From a virus: a DNA stretch of 64,000 bases. The position numbers and the translations under genes are program-made. This document shows, piece after piece, positions 55,301 to 64,000 of the stretch. Every line of letters begins with the position of its first letter. Position 1 is the first letter of the stretch. Under the pieces are notes generated by a model, which was not told the DNA's origin, ran no database searches, and saw only the letters and a list, made by a program, of their open reading frames with translations. The stretch lies in IMG/VR virus record IMGVR_UViG_3300027534_000002, positions 1 through 64,000 of that record. One strand, given 5' to 3'.

Positions 55301-58300
55301 GTGATACATATACATAGAGTGGTTTTGACTTCAGAATAGCATACTCTCCATTTTGATATGTAAATTTTGATGATAAATTAAACGTACCAATGCCGGCGGA
55401 TAATCCAGATAGTGTAGAGGATGTAAATACCAATTTTTGCGTCGCAGATGCGACTGAGTATGTAGTAGATAATGCAGATGTTGATATCCATCCATGTTCG
55501 ACTTGTGGTACAGTCAACGGAGTTAATTCTGCTGTAAATGGTTGTGTTATTGAGCTCAATACGACAAGCGTATTAATTGTATCAATATTGCCAATATAGA
55601 ATGCAGATCCGGCAGTACCTGCGATTGCAATATTAAATTTAGAATAGAATATATCTTGACTTGGGAAATAATTAACTGGCAATTGTATTACTTGCGTTGG
55701 TGCAATACATGCTGGGGTGTGGAATGTTTGAATAGTAAGTCGATCTTTTTCTGGTGCAACTACATTGAGAGTTTTAGGCATCAATGTTTTGACTTTGTAA
55801 TAGGCCGTGTTTCTATTGTCAACACCCAAAGGAATTTCTTGCTCATTATTTCCGTTATTGTCACATTTAAATAAAAGCGAAACACCTCGGATGCTGTCGA
55901 CATTAAATGTGGTATTCTCGTATACTGGCGGATTATAGATTCTATTGTTTTTGATGAAGTAGTTTCTTAATAGAAGACTATTATCAATATCACTATCATA
56001 TGATACAACACTAAGTCTGCTAACAACAGTACTGCTGTAACTGTATTGAGGTGTTAATAGATTTGTTGTGTTGTCTTGACCTAAATCCGGGTAATATATC
56101 ATTTGCCCTGTCAAGATATTATTAGTAACTCCATAGTTTGACAAGGAAGCTCCTGTAACAGAAACACTGACAGTTATTGGATTAACTCCAATTTTATCAA
56201 TTATAATTTCATTAGCATATGTTGCTTGTGTTTTGCTATGCGATGCAATTGTTTTTACAATTGGTGTTCTGGTGAATGTATTTGGTATTTCTGTAGGCTC
56301 GAGCGCATACTCTACAACATTAGTGTATAGAGGTAATGTTTGGAAACTTACATATGGCATCGCAGACATATTCACTACATTTGATGTGCCTGCTGCTGCG
56401 GTTATTGGTATAAATTTCGTTGTTGCATACGTTCCGTCAATATCTAAGAATTGAACATTCCAAATAATAGAGCACGCGCTCGCACTACTGGATGCAAGCA
56501 TATCTTCGATCGCAGGTAATGCTTTAATTCTGACAGAGTCCGTAGCATCATCATCTGTTGTATGATAAAAATTCAACACCATTGAATTATATGCTGCTGT
56601 TGGATACACAGTAAACGGATCCGCTCTATATTGTAGCTGTCTGCCTAATTTAGGTGATTTATAGATATATGTTTTTGATTCTTTGATTGGTGTGGTGATA
56701 TCATCATATTGGCATCCAATAACTTGTGAGTACATCTTCAATTCATAATCAACTTCTACTGGCGAATCTGGTGGTGTGATGATGCAGAATTTAGATGATA
56801 GAGGGACAAGCGCGGAGGTGAATCGATGTGTTTGTGGGTTGAGTGTTAAAATTCTGCCGTCATATGGCTCAATAGTCGCGCCTATGGTTTTGTCGTAAAT
56901 TGTATTGCCTGTCGAATAACGAATATTCAGCATACCGACTTTATTATCGATCAGGTTAAAATTGCGGAAAAAGTTATTAAATACAGTCTCATTCGCATTG
57001 GTGTTAAATGCATATACATACTCAAACAATGTGCCAAGTTCTTTTTCTGCAGTTGCAAGATAATACGCAATCGATATGTAATTTGTGCTACTATAATTTG
57101 GATTCAACGTCCCTTTGATTAGCGTTGGATAATCAATCGCAGTTTTGATTAGCGATATCTCATAATTGAATCTAGCGTAGTTTTGATCGGCGTAGTATTT
57201 AAGAATTTCGTCATATTTCGTTTGTGTTATGGCACCGCGGCGCAGTGTGTCTTTAAATGCCTTGACATACAAATCAAATACAGTCTCAAGACCAAGACTG
57301 AATATCAATTTAACAATATTCAAATTGGTACCCAAATATGCAGGATTACTTAATGTTAATGACGAAGCAACATCATATGCGGCAGGCCAGGCTGCAAAGA
57401 CAAAGCTCTTGGTCAACAAATCTATGATAACGTTATATTCCTCTGCAGTAATACTTGTGCTTCCGATTAATTTGCCAATACTGAATAAATCATTTGTCAA
57501 TACAAAGCTGAGAGTATCATTTCCAGTAGACCCTGCAGCTGCTAGAGATGAGAGAACGGGGCTCAGTTCCGCACACAGACTTTCAATTGGAGTCTTAAAT
57601 TCATTCGCAGTACTACTCGACGTCGACTGCAAGATATATGCACGACACTCTTCATTAAACGTGGTCTGTACATTTTTGAAATAATTGCCTGTTGTGGTGA
57701 GCTTGTAGAATATTTCAGTATCGAAATCATCCAGGGATATGCTCGATCTCGATACTCCAGCCAATTCTTTTATTGTTTGCTGTATGAGATTAATGAATAC
57801 TTTAGCACCGCCATTAATAAATGATATAGATTGATCAAATATAGATGTTTTAATTGCGGTATTTAATCCGTACAATTGTAATGCAATTTTATTATCATCG
57901 TATAAATCAGATGCATCTGTTTCATAGAACAATGCAACATCTCTTAATGACATTGACAGATCTCCTGACAAGAATGCAGTTTGAGCTGAAATCGCACTAG
58001 TTTCGACTTGATATGTTTGGTTTGCAGATCTTCTTAGTTCGTATGGATATGTTATGTCATACACATTCATAGACACTTCATATGGTGTTAATTGCCCGTT
58101 TGATTCAATTTTATATACAGATAGAGTCGGTGTTTGAGTTCTATTGTCTACTTTAGTAACCGCACCCAAGCAATTGAATTGCAAGTAGCCATAATATGCA
58201 TCGCTTGAAGCGAATGGTAGTATTGTAGTGCCGTAATTGCTAACTATATGTGGTGTAATAAAAGCAGAATTGCTTGTCACAGCTGTTCTAGCACTTAGGG

Positions 58301-59843
58301 TGTTAAACACCATTTGAAGCCCGTTGACTTTTGATGTATTGGTATTTGAAGTTATTGTACTTGTGTATGTGAATAGCCACAGTGGCGTATTTGTCGAGCT
58401 GAATGAAATCGACGAAACGGCATTAAATGAAGTTAATGCATTCAAACCAATTTGTATCGATGATGCGTAATTATACGCCTTAATCGATGTGATTGTTGAT
58501 GGATATGTTGGGTAGTCGTTTCTGTCTACAATCGATGACAAATTATATACGCTAACATCGTATCTTGCAAATACATTATTGCCTACAGTTCGTACACTTT
58601 TATCAATCAGGCTCAATTCATGATCGTTAGGAGATTGGCCAATTACTTGATACGTAGGATAGCCAGCAAAATCGTCATACTTGTTATCGTAAAATCCACG
58701 CAACAGCGCATTTCCTGTAAGTTTATATCCCGTGTTTAAGAAAAGAGCAAACGCACCAGTTTGATAATTAATAACACTTGTTGCGCTGTTAACAAAATAT
58801 TCATTGAAAATTGGGTCCCTCCCTACAAGGTTACCAGAGACTGGATTAGCTCCCGTCATAGGAATGTCCCGCACAAATGCAGTTCCAGAGCTGATAACAG
58901 GGACTGTAACGGATGACAATTCTTTTAGCAATGTTTCGCGATATCCCGAACTATATCCATATGTTGCAGGTATTTCATCGAACGTATACTCACTATCTTT
59001 ATAGAGAGGGCTGTCGTATGAAAATTCTAGAACAATGCTACCAGGCAGCAATTCTTCGCCTAGTGATTGTGACGCACCTGCTACTGATAATAAGTTATTC
59101 GAGAAAGACGACGCACCGTCTACTGTGGTTGCTACATTTACATCAACATGGCGATATACTTTTGGTGTGTTGATAATAGCACTTAACGCACTGATTTGAT
59201 TCGTTGTAATTGGTGTATAAGATGCAGGCGAAACTGCATAATTCAAAAATGCAAAATTATATGGCGATGTATTTGCTTGGCCTGTTTCTAAAGTGCTACT
59301 TGTAAATAAGTCATATTCCCAATTTCTTAATCTCGCAGATAAATCGAGACGACCCGATGCAATAATTGCTGATGGTTCCCTATTGTCTGTATATGTTAAA
59401 TGCGATGGTATAATGTAATATGCAGACCCTGCCGTTAGTGCCATAGATGCCAACTGATCTTGTTGCTGCCCTTCTGTTCCTGAAAATGTAAATATCGATT
59501 TATTAAATATTCTACTAGTAAAAGTCGAATGATCGTTAAACGGCAAATAAAGCCCGCTTGTTGTTGATTTGATTGTAAACGACGGCACCCCAGATAGTGT
59601 TGACTGTGCCAATTCTGTAATAACAGCTTCGACTGTTGCACCTGTTGTATATGTAAGTCGCGGCACAATTACTGCATTTAAAGATGCGGAATTGTGTATT
59701 CCGTCAATATTAATCGCAATCGTAAGAGGCGTATATCCCGCAATTGAATAAATGGGGCCCGAACCAGTAGTCGATAGTGCTGAATGCGTTACTCTGAACG
59801 ATTCATTTGGCCAAGCAGTTAATGTCGAAACTTCTACAAACAT
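52371..59843 (-). CDS. Giant fibre/baseplate-associated protein with NHL propeller
   Basis: 2490 residues, the longest in the window. Mostly Ser/Thr/Asn/Tyr-rich repeats of Ig-like beta domains (residues 1 to about 1850). Residues about 2010-2300 are an NHL-type propeller (KLDSIAINDDGEIYITDTAN, HYNLGKIYVIDKNNDVIKVY, VSITTDTAANVYVLTADGQIY), then DILIEEQDLIQDW and a C-terminal domain with WCWSWASMGSYDP. Probably a long side fibre or baseplate needle complex part. Late promoter 6 nt from the ATG. Confidence 0.82.
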   Translation of the reverse strand: MFVEVSTLTAWPNESFRVTHSALSTTGSGPIYSIAGYTPLTIAINIDGIHNSASLNAVIVPRLTYTTGATVEAVITELAQSTLSGVPSFTIKSTTSGLYLPFNDHSTFTSRIFNKSIFTFSGTEGQQQDQLASMALTAGSAYYIIPSHLTYTDNREPSAIIASGRLDLSARLRNWEYDLFTSSTLETGQANTSPYNFAFLNYAVSPASYTPITTNQISALSAIINTPKVYRHVDVNVATTVDGASSFSNNLLSVAGASQSLGEELLPGSIVLEFSYDSPLYKDSEYTFDEIPATYGYSSGYRETLLKELSSVTVPVISSGTAFVRDIPMTGANPVSGNLVGRDPIFNEYFVNSATSVINYQTGAFALFLNTGYKLTGNALLRGFYDNKYDDFAGYPTYQVIGQSPNDHELSLIDKSVRTVGNNVFARYDVSVYNLSSIVDRNDYPTYPSTITSIKAYNYASSIQIGLNALTSFNAVSSISFSSTNTPLWLFTYTSTITSNTNTSKVNGLQMVFNTLSARTAVTSNSAFITPHIVSNYGTTILPFASSDAYYGYLQFNCLGAVTKVDNRTQTPTLSVYKIESNGQLTPYEVSMNVYDITYPYELRRSANQTYQVETSAISAQTAFLSGDLSMSLRDVALFYETDASDLYDDNKIALQLYGLNTAIKTSIFDQSISFINGGAKVFINLIQQTIKELAGVSRSSISLDDFDTEIFYKLTTTGNYFKNVQTTFNEECRAYILQSTSSSTANEFKTPIESLCAELSPVLSSLAAAGSTGNDTLSFVLTNDLFSIGKLIGSTSITAEEYNVIIDLLTKSFVFAAWPAAYDVASSLTLSNPAYLGTNLNIVKLIFSLGLETVFDLYVKAFKDTLRRGAITQTKYDEILKYYADQNYARFNYEISLIKTAIDYPTLIKGTLNPNYSSTNYISIAYYLATAEKELGTLFEYVYAFNTNANETVFNNFFRNFNLIDNKVGMLNIRYSTGNTIYDKTIGATIEPYDGRILTLNPQTHRFTSALVPLSSKFCIITPPDSPVEVDYELKMYSQVIGCQYDDITTPIKESKTYIYKSPKLGRQLQYRADPFTVYPTAAYNSMVLNFYHTTDDDATDSVRIKALPAIEDMLASSSASACSIIWNVQFLDIDGTYATTKFIPITAAAGTSNVVNMSAMPYVSFQTLPLYTNVVEYALEPTEIPNTFTRTPIVKTIASHSKTQATYANEIIIDKIGVNPITVSVSVTGASLSNYGVTNNILTGQMIYYPDLGQDNTTNLLTPQYSYSSTVVSRLSVVSYDSDIDNSLLLRNYFIKNNRIYNPPVYENTTFNVDSIRGVSLLFKCDNNGNNEQEIPLGVDNRNTAYYKVKTLMPKTLNVVAPEKDRLTIQTFHTPACIAPTQVIQLPVNYFPSQDIFYSKFNIAIAGTAGSAFYIGNIDTINTLVVLSSITQPFTAELTPLTVPQVEHGWISTSALSTTYSVASATQKLVFTSSTLSGLSAGIGTFNLSSKFTYQNGEYAILKSKPLYVYVSPQASVNELSAKVWTVNTFTNQGPSAVNTLNSITVNTQLTTVGNGHTETLVLSSFGTRYKTYAWTIGNEKEYVTNSPIASATIKGTAGTLSAISVKGYYLQLDVVPSLTALTSRADYDDNKTAYVNVKNAINLLQDRNNVIYTANSSVTSDYFKPLQFIDLATPVISAEPADVYFYSDSISSLYDAAVFTSNNKGEYVVGGTTTSYVNIRSLDTQQSITYGPIEYSLVSGFNNNTITIPDNIITDPDSYNCAVLAITSTDTIVTNAYNSVEIGKTTTSTRVDTITAIKIPTFNLFWDEDYYAIGSALTIKNYYKNTNCGGADYGLGSISITFNGQTQVYPASTETFAFNNLNDIGVYSISVSANTYGLLSSIQTTIESKYDRAINVVNAFDTFDKNARTYNEQLIFPYSLDQIYVAPNEIANANNINSSLKKLLANFDYLINKSKLNDTKLPVLFNKWLGAENSKGHRWNDVSESDWVNVFPEFDATEFHDVQDAKIYNDRLIVIDRNTDNTITDSIKIYDLDRLSRKLNDTNLVGEKDYVGKLDSIAINDDGEIYITDTANHCVYVYSIEYSTGTFTFLNKIGGLGNAHRPYRFNTPTDIHYNLGKIYVIDKNNDVIKVYNDKMQYFYNISHGEWVMKNNLVSITTDTAANVYVLTADGQIYTFNNTGEYVSTISGIANPFAGTPVKIHANNIDDGIIYIVYNTHISKITSQGYYLGYFMPLYTPYVTQLNSICQYGRGVYIIDTRSIYKNTDFVSIKSIINDIEGALWKADDILIEEQDLIQDWVYNVVFNRIKDNFELLAKNIHSKYVRSIDLAGNISIDMEPMLTAELPQFDFSQCFIGQNELVFTDVINRVIKHLYANLDKLRVSLDTIIGSDMCKNSWCWSWASMGSYDPVKKNCIVNPISFIELRSDSPGIGGRTWEQMSSVGSGCCEVVTLSGTRIPEIHQGYMALSPNGSVLSLGGNSSILSLYSLSS

Positions 59844-59849
59844 CTCTAA

Positions 59850-59855
59850 TATTTA
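59850..59855 (-). promoter_or_regulatory. Late promoter box TAAATA
   Basis: TAAATA, 6 nt, ATG (59843). Confidence 0.68.
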
Positions 59856-59868
59856 GATGACGTATTGT

Positions 59869-62800
59869 TTATTCCCACACGATTTTGTTTAGTTTAGCAC
59901 CAACGGGTGTTATCTTCGTCAATGCCTTGCAAATAGCGTCCTCAATTGATTCTTTTAAATCTTCACTATCCAAGTCGCTATTCAAAATGCGTATGTTGAA
60001 AATATTTGACTTAAACCCAGGAGTCCTGTGCGTATTGAACCTATCAATCGTCTCTATATATTGCCTTGTCGGTGCCGTGACGTTAAATTCGACTGGGGTG
60101 AATTTAAGTTTCTTTCTAGATAACACCAAGACATCTCTTTCAGATAGTGCGCAGGAATAAACTCTAATGTCATCGATCTTGCCCACCATAGTTGGTTTTT
60201 TATCTAAAAGCCATGTATATTCCTTTGTATCGTGACTATCGTTTGTGTTGCCAATATAAAATGTATTTTTATTAGTATAATCCAACATGTATTGGCCCTC
60301 CGCAAATGAAATACTATCTATTGTTTGCCCATCGACATATAGTCTGGCGACTCCATTAGCAGAATCAAAAGTAAGTGCTAAGTGGTGCCATCCTCTCGAC
60401 AATGCGTTTGTAGGTGCTATAAGTTCTTTTGCCGATACGGATGTTCCGTTTGTAATTTTGAAATTGGCTGTAATATAATTTTTGTCATCCAAGCCAGGAT
60501 TTAACAATTTGGCATCGCGATAAAAATTATATTTTGTGCAATATTTTGCGAAAGTCAAATTCAATTTGTTACGATCTCTGCCTGGATAATTGCCTGTGCT
60601 GAAATAATCGGTTGGTTTAATTATTTTCTCAAATCTGCCAGACGAAGAATATTTTATGATCGATTGTTTGTCCATAACCCAAATGAAATCCTTCCAACCA
60701 GAATTGGTGAGTTCACGAGTTATTGCTAATTTTTTAGGCCCGGAGGATATATACGGGTATGTTCTTTTTAGTAAAATACTACCGTCTTTGTCAAAATGGT
60801 AAAGTGTATCATCTTTGATCATCCACAAATTAAGATCACCATCTACTTTCAGATCGTCTGGTGATGTAATATGCAAAATGTAATTAATGTTATTTTTGAT
60901 CAGGTTGCTTCCAAAATGATGCCAGTAGTTCCCGCTTAAATCCTCAAATGCTGTAGTACCAATATATGGTTGTATATTTGATGCACTGTCTATAAAAAAT
61001 CCAGTAATATCAAATCCCTGCAGTGTTGATAATGGCAAGAAAGTATTTGTGAGAAATGCTAAAGGTTTAGTAGTCAGAAGGTCGCCATTTCGGTCATATT
61101 TTTTAAATACCTTGTTACTGCTATACACGTAAAAATTGTTGTATTTGTCATGTCTGGCATATTTGTATGTCGTTGCCGGGAGGTCAATAATATTCTCAAA
61201 TACATTATTAATTGGATTATAGACAAATATTTTATTCTGATTATCGTCCAATATCCAAGCACGTCCTTCGCCATCAACGCTCATATCTGTAACCGCTGCA
61301 TTTGTGCCTGGAATTGCTTTATCAAAAAGATATCTTCCTTCTGTATTTGTTACGAAAATATGACCGTATGTGCTATCAGTATAAATCAAGAAATCATCTT
61401 TAATTCCTGTGTGATATGATAAACCATAACCACCATTATAATAATTTCCAATTATTTGATCTGCTGCTGCATTTGACCAGTTGTCAAAATAAACCCACGC
61501 AGCCACGGTCAGGTTGTATTTTGCAAAGAATGATTCGCTTGCGGAATACGAAATATACTCACTGCCTGTAAATGTAAATTCCGAGTTATTAAACCTTGTA
61601 TAGGTTATGTTATCTTCGGTACTATTTGTTGCGTTTTCAAGATTGGCTTTAGTCCAATTTTTAATTTCAAGGACCTTGTCACAATTATTGAAATCAGCAT
61701 CTTCAATTAGCTTTAAGCTATACTCTGCGCCGATATGAAAATATTTGTACAAAACACCAGCCTCGAATGTCAATGTTGATGGCGCGTCTGAAATATACGG
61801 ATTTGGTTCATCTGCAGTTAGTGCTAGCTTATATTCAATCTGTTGTGGATTATACCATCTATCAACCCATATAGACTGACAATTATTGCCACTCAGCCAA
61901 CTGCAAAGCCATGTGCCGTTTCGTGTTGTAGAATTGCCATTGTTTGTGCTCGTTTCGTATCCGAATTGTGATTTCCAAATACGATCTGCTTTTATAGGAG
62001 ATAGGCCAGCTATAGCACCAGCTTCAATCAAACCAGATGACGAAATTGGTACCGTTGATGTACCATATGGATAATGGAAGTATGTCAGCTTATCTGGTTC
62101 TAAATTAAATTGTTTCGTTGATGCACTATATGATGTAGTGACTTTATTATAAGCGTCATCGACAATATTATCACCTAGAGTAACTGTTTGGTAGTCCCGA
62201 TTTAACACTACATCATTTCTTTTACTATATTTGTATTCTGGTGTGAAAAGATTCTTTAGAGATACCGCATTTGATTTTAGCTGTCCTGTATAGTCTGTGG
62301 TTGGTGTGTATGTGCCACTATCTTTGAACGATGTGGCGATTAAATAGTTATTAGGAAACGATTGACTCGATGCGATTTCCATGTCTCCGTAAATTGTGTC
62401 ATTATTATCAATTACACTTTCATATTTTACATAGCGGCTCGAATTTAATGTATATGGCTTGATAGACAAATCTACATTTTTAAGCTTGAACAAATATGAA
62501 TAGCAGCTATTGGCAGATAATGGGTTGTAGGTTTCAAAGGTCACCAATGATGTTCCTGGTGTTGATTCGTCATATGAAACCACACGATACCCACTAGTGT
62601 CGCACGTGCTACAAAATAATACAAGAGTGTTTGTGTCTGTATTCAGAATATATTTGAATTTTTGAAGATGTTCTATGTCGGAGTTATATACATCAAAATA
62701 AGCACATGCTCCAGTGGCGTCGACTGTTAGATATAAGCGCTGATTTAAATCTTCCGAAACAATGCTTAGTGCATCATCGTTTGTGTCAAACTCTAATTGG

Positions 62801-63141
62801 AATATATTATTCGTAGATTCCGCAGATGTTGCGATATTTGCAGAATCATACCGAGTTCTTGTTAAATAATACCCACTCGCTGAGGTCATAATACAGTTGC
62901 GTATTAAATTGTTTTGGTATTTGACCTCATCTCTTTTTGTTTCAATGGTTGGTGCCTCTATAAGATCAGTTAAAAATACAAGACTATTTTCGTTAAAATC
63001 CAAACTACGAATACATGATGCAAGATTATTTTCTGAGAAAATTAACCCATCGCTGGTACCAATAACGGCATCGCTTAAATCTAGCTTATTATTGATATAG
63101 CTAACGCTAACTGGTTTCCAGTCGATGTATTTTACTGCCAT
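59869..63141 (-). CDS. Large virion protein with split LamG and NHL domains
   Basis: 1090 residues. LamG/concanavalin halves: ITYTRFNNSEFTFTGSEYIS with LTVAAWVYFDNW (about 525-570) and GWHHLALTFDSANGVARLYV (about 960), separated by an NHL propeller (VTDMSVDGEGRAWILDDNQN). C-terminal 85 residues (FNIRILNSDLDSEDLKESIE ... LNKIVWE) resemble a baseplate-attachment tail. Carbohydrate binding is likely. Late promoter 5 nt from the ATG. Confidence 0.82.
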   Translation of the reverse strand: MAVKYIDWKPVSVSYINNKLDLSDAVIGTSDGLIFSENNLASCIRSLDFNENSLVFLTDLIEAPTIETKRDEVKYQNNLIRNCIMTSASGYYLTRTRYDSANIATSAESTNNIFQLEFDTNDDALSIVSEDLNQRLYLTVDATGACAYFDVYNSDIEHLQKFKYILNTDTNTLVLFCSTCDTSGYRVVSYDESTPGTSLVTFETYNPLSANSCYSYLFKLKNVDLSIKPYTLNSSRYVKYESVIDNNDTIYGDMEIASSQSFPNNYLIATSFKDSGTYTPTTDYTGQLKSNAVSLKNLFTPEYKYSKRNDVVLNRDYQTVTLGDNIVDDAYNKVTTSYSASTKQFNLEPDKLTYFHYPYGTSTVPISSSGLIEAGAIAGLSPIKADRIWKSQFGYETSTNNGNSTTRNGTWLCSWLSGNNCQSIWVDRWYNPQQIEYKLALTADEPNPYISDAPSTLTFEAGVLYKYFHIGAEYSLKLIEDADFNNCDKVLEIKNWTKANLENATNSTEDNITYTRFNNSEFTFTGSEYISYSASESFFAKYNLTVAAWVYFDNWSNAAADQIIGNYYNGGYGLSYHTGIKDDFLIYTDSTYGHIFVTNTEGRYLFDKAIPGTNAAVTDMSVDGEGRAWILDDNQNKIFVYNPINNVFENIIDLPATTYKYARHDKYNNFYVYSSNKVFKKYDRNGDLLTTKPLAFLTNTFLPLSTLQGFDITGFFIDSASNIQPYIGTTAFEDLSGNYWHHFGSNLIKNNINYILHITSPDDLKVDGDLNLWMIKDDTLYHFDKDGSILLKRTYPYISSGPKKLAITRELTNSGWKDFIWVMDKQSIIKYSSSGRFEKIIKPTDYFSTGNYPGRDRNKLNLTFAKYCTKYNFYRDAKLLNPGLDDKNYITANFKITNGTSVSAKELIAPTNALSRGWHHLALTFDSANGVARLYVDGQTIDSISFAEGQYMLDYTNKNTFYIGNTNDSHDTKEYTWLLDKKPTMVGKIDDIRVYSCALSERDVLVLSRKKLKFTPVEFNVTAPTRQYIETIDRFNTHRTPGFKSNIFNIRILNSDLDSEDLKESIEDAICKALTKITPVGAKLNKIVWE

Positions 63142-63146
63142 AGATT

Positions 63147-63152
63147 TATTTA
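63147..63152 (-). promoter_or_regulatory. Late promoter box TAAATA
   Basis: TAAATA, 5 nt, ATG (63141). Confidence 0.7.
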
Positions 63153-63162
63153 GGGGTATAGT

Positions 63163-63714
63163 TTAATCATTGAAATACTTTGCACATAAAGAGCGATATG
63201 TGCTGTCTGAAGTAATCGAACTGTCAAAATTTGGATCTGCTATTACTGTATATATTTTCCCTGTTGTTTGATTTTCAAAAACTAAGAGCATTTCATTTTT
63301 GTTGATGTACCTTGTTTTGATTAGTCTTGTTGTGCTTCCATTGATAGATGATGCTGAATCTAGACGTATCGGGCCCACCGGCACGGCGTATGCGGTTGGT
63401 TGGAAAGTAGTGACGCTGTATGCAGAAATGCGGACCGTGAATGTTTTTTGATCTAATATGCTCTGTCTTGTATATGTTTTGGAAATATTATAATTACGCA
63501 CATTCCCGGGATCTGCCGAAACTGGAAGTGCTGAGACGGCCGAAGCAGGTGCAGACGAAGCAAACCAAAAAACGGTCCTAGACGAACCATCCCCAAAATC
63601 AAAATATACCTTTGCAAGATTTGCGGGTGGAAGTGTGGACATTAAGAACGTTACAGTTATAGGCGACGTCCCACTGATTGCTGATATGCTTGTTAGATTG
63701 ACATTTGCTGTCAT
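63163..63714 (-). CDS. Virion protein with PKD-like domain (183 aa)
   Basis: AKVYFDFGDGSSRTVFW is the PKD/DxxGDG signature; preceded by SPITVTFLMSTLP and followed by an Ig-like strand set. One or two beta domains, no signal peptide. Late box 5 nt from the ATG; beginning of the adhesin operon. Confidence 0.78.
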   Translation of the reverse strand: MTANVNLTSISAISGTSPITVTFLMSTLPPANLAKVYFDFGDGSSRTVFWFASSAPASAVSALPVSADPGNVRNYNISKTYTRQSILDQKTFTVRISAYSVTTFQPTAYAVPVGPIRLDSASSINGSTTRLIKTRYINKNEMLLVFENQTTGKIYTVIADPNFDSSITSDSTYRSLCAKYFND

Positions 63715-63719
63715 ACAAA

Positions 63720-63725
63720 TATTTA
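63720..63725 (-). promoter_or_regulatory. Late promoter box TAAATA
   Basis: TAAATA, 5 nt, ATG (63714). Overlaps nothing but lies back-to-back with the promoter of the divergent kinase gene. Confidence 0.7.
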
Positions 63726-63727
63726 CG

Positions 63728-63756
63728 TTGCAAATCTTTTAAACAAAGATTATAAT
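63728..63756 (+). promoter_or_regulatory. Sigma70-type promoter of kinase-like gene
   Basis: TTGCAA-N17-TATAAT, 5 nt to the ATG at 63762. Spacer lacks the clear CACC word. Confidence 0.7.
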
Positions 63757-63761
63757 ATTGC

Positions 63762-64000
63762 ATGAAATATTTAATTTTAGGAATTGCGGGCAAAGCGACG
63801 TCAGGTAAAGATACTTTTTACGAAATATTGAAAAATTCTTTACCGGAATACCAAGTGCGGAGAGTCTCGATTGGTGATTATATTCGTATCGACATAAATC
63901 ATCTTGGGTACTTTGCTAGTAACAATCTTAATGTTTTTAACTTTACGCCTGCGGAAAAAGAGGAAATCCGGCCGCTAATGGTGGAATATGCCAACCTAGT
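63762..64000 (+). CDS. Deoxynucleoside monophosphate kinase-like, truncated by window edge
   Basis: First 79 residues: MKYLILGIAGKATSGKDTFY gives a Walker A GKATSGKDT as in T4 gp1-type dNMP kinases and related P-loop kinases, then VSIGDYIRIDINH. C-terminus outside the window. Would supply dNDPs together with nrd and thyX. Confidence 0.72.
   Translation, partial: MKYLILGIAGKATSGKDTFYEILKNSLPEYQVRRVSIGDYIRIDINHLGYFASNNLNVFNFTPAEKEEIRPLMVEYANL

Noticed and set aside
1-64000. Insertion sequences, rRNA, CRISPR arrays, DGR or retron elements
   Set aside because: No transposase, reverse transcriptase, rRNA segments, repeat-spacer arrays or variable/template repeat pairs were seen.

Overview
The window is part of a large tailed-phage genome, most likely a T4-related or 'jumbo' myovirus. 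Evidence: a T4 gp4-like head completion nuclease, PhoH, DexA-like exonuclease, class Ia ribonucleotide reductase, ThyX, an Rnl5-type RNA ligase, an ATP-dependent DNA ligase, a kilobase-scale tail/baseplate fibre block, and 33 tRNA genes that together cover all 20 amino acids. The host cannot be named. It should be Gram-negative with ordinary sigma70 promoters: the phage carries lipoboxes, an outer-membrane beta-barrel protein and a protein with a PEP-CTERM (exosortase) sorting tail. Stop codons TAA, TGA and TAG are all used, so the code is standard.

Layout. 1-19.6 kb (mostly minus strand): an array of five leucine-rich-repeat-like paralogues, small accessory genes, a group I intron inside a CAU tRNA, an HD (p)ppGpp-hydrolase-like protein, RNA ligase, a block of secreted or lipid-anchored proteins (3D-domain, Band 7, pectate-lyase-like), a metallophosphoesterase, ThyX, HNH and a RadA-like ATPase. 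19.7-41.5 kb (plus strand): a macro-domain protein, a long tRNA array with genes threaded between the tRNAs, DNA ligase, the PEP-CTERM and beta-barrel proteins, a second tRNA array, a lysis-like region with holin, and the nrdA/nrdB locus. There nrdA is broken into two genes by a naturally split intein with a free-standing HNH endonuclease gene between the halves. 41.5-63.7 kb (minus strand): phoH, head completion, a 2OG-Fe(II) oxygenase, three glycosyltransferase-like genes, then very large fibre or baseplate proteins with beta-helix, NHL-propeller, LamG, PKD and FnIII-type modules. A deoxynucleotide-kinase-like gene starts at the right edge.

Regulation is unusually legible. Two promoter classes recur. 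The first is a sigma70-type TTGAnn-N17-TAtAaT element with a conserved CACC-like word inside the 17-bp spacer. The second is a late element TAA(A/G)TA. In both, the -10 box usually ends only 5-7 nt (up to 10) before an ATG, so most promoter-proximal mRNAs should be leaderless or nearly so; operon-internal genes sometimes have AGGAGG. At least two late boxes (holin, homing endonuclease) lie in the loop of an inverted repeat that would block translation of read-through transcripts but not of late ones, the T4 e/I-TevI logic. The phage also supplies its own initiator-type tRNA.

The tRNAs carry the most surprising signals. Eight have A18 plus G55 instead of the near-universal G18-U55 tertiary pair, in strict covariation. 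All four leucine-anticodon tRNAs have short (class I) variable loops, while an Ile(UAU)-anticodon tRNA has a long one. The Tyr tRNA has no room for a D-arm.
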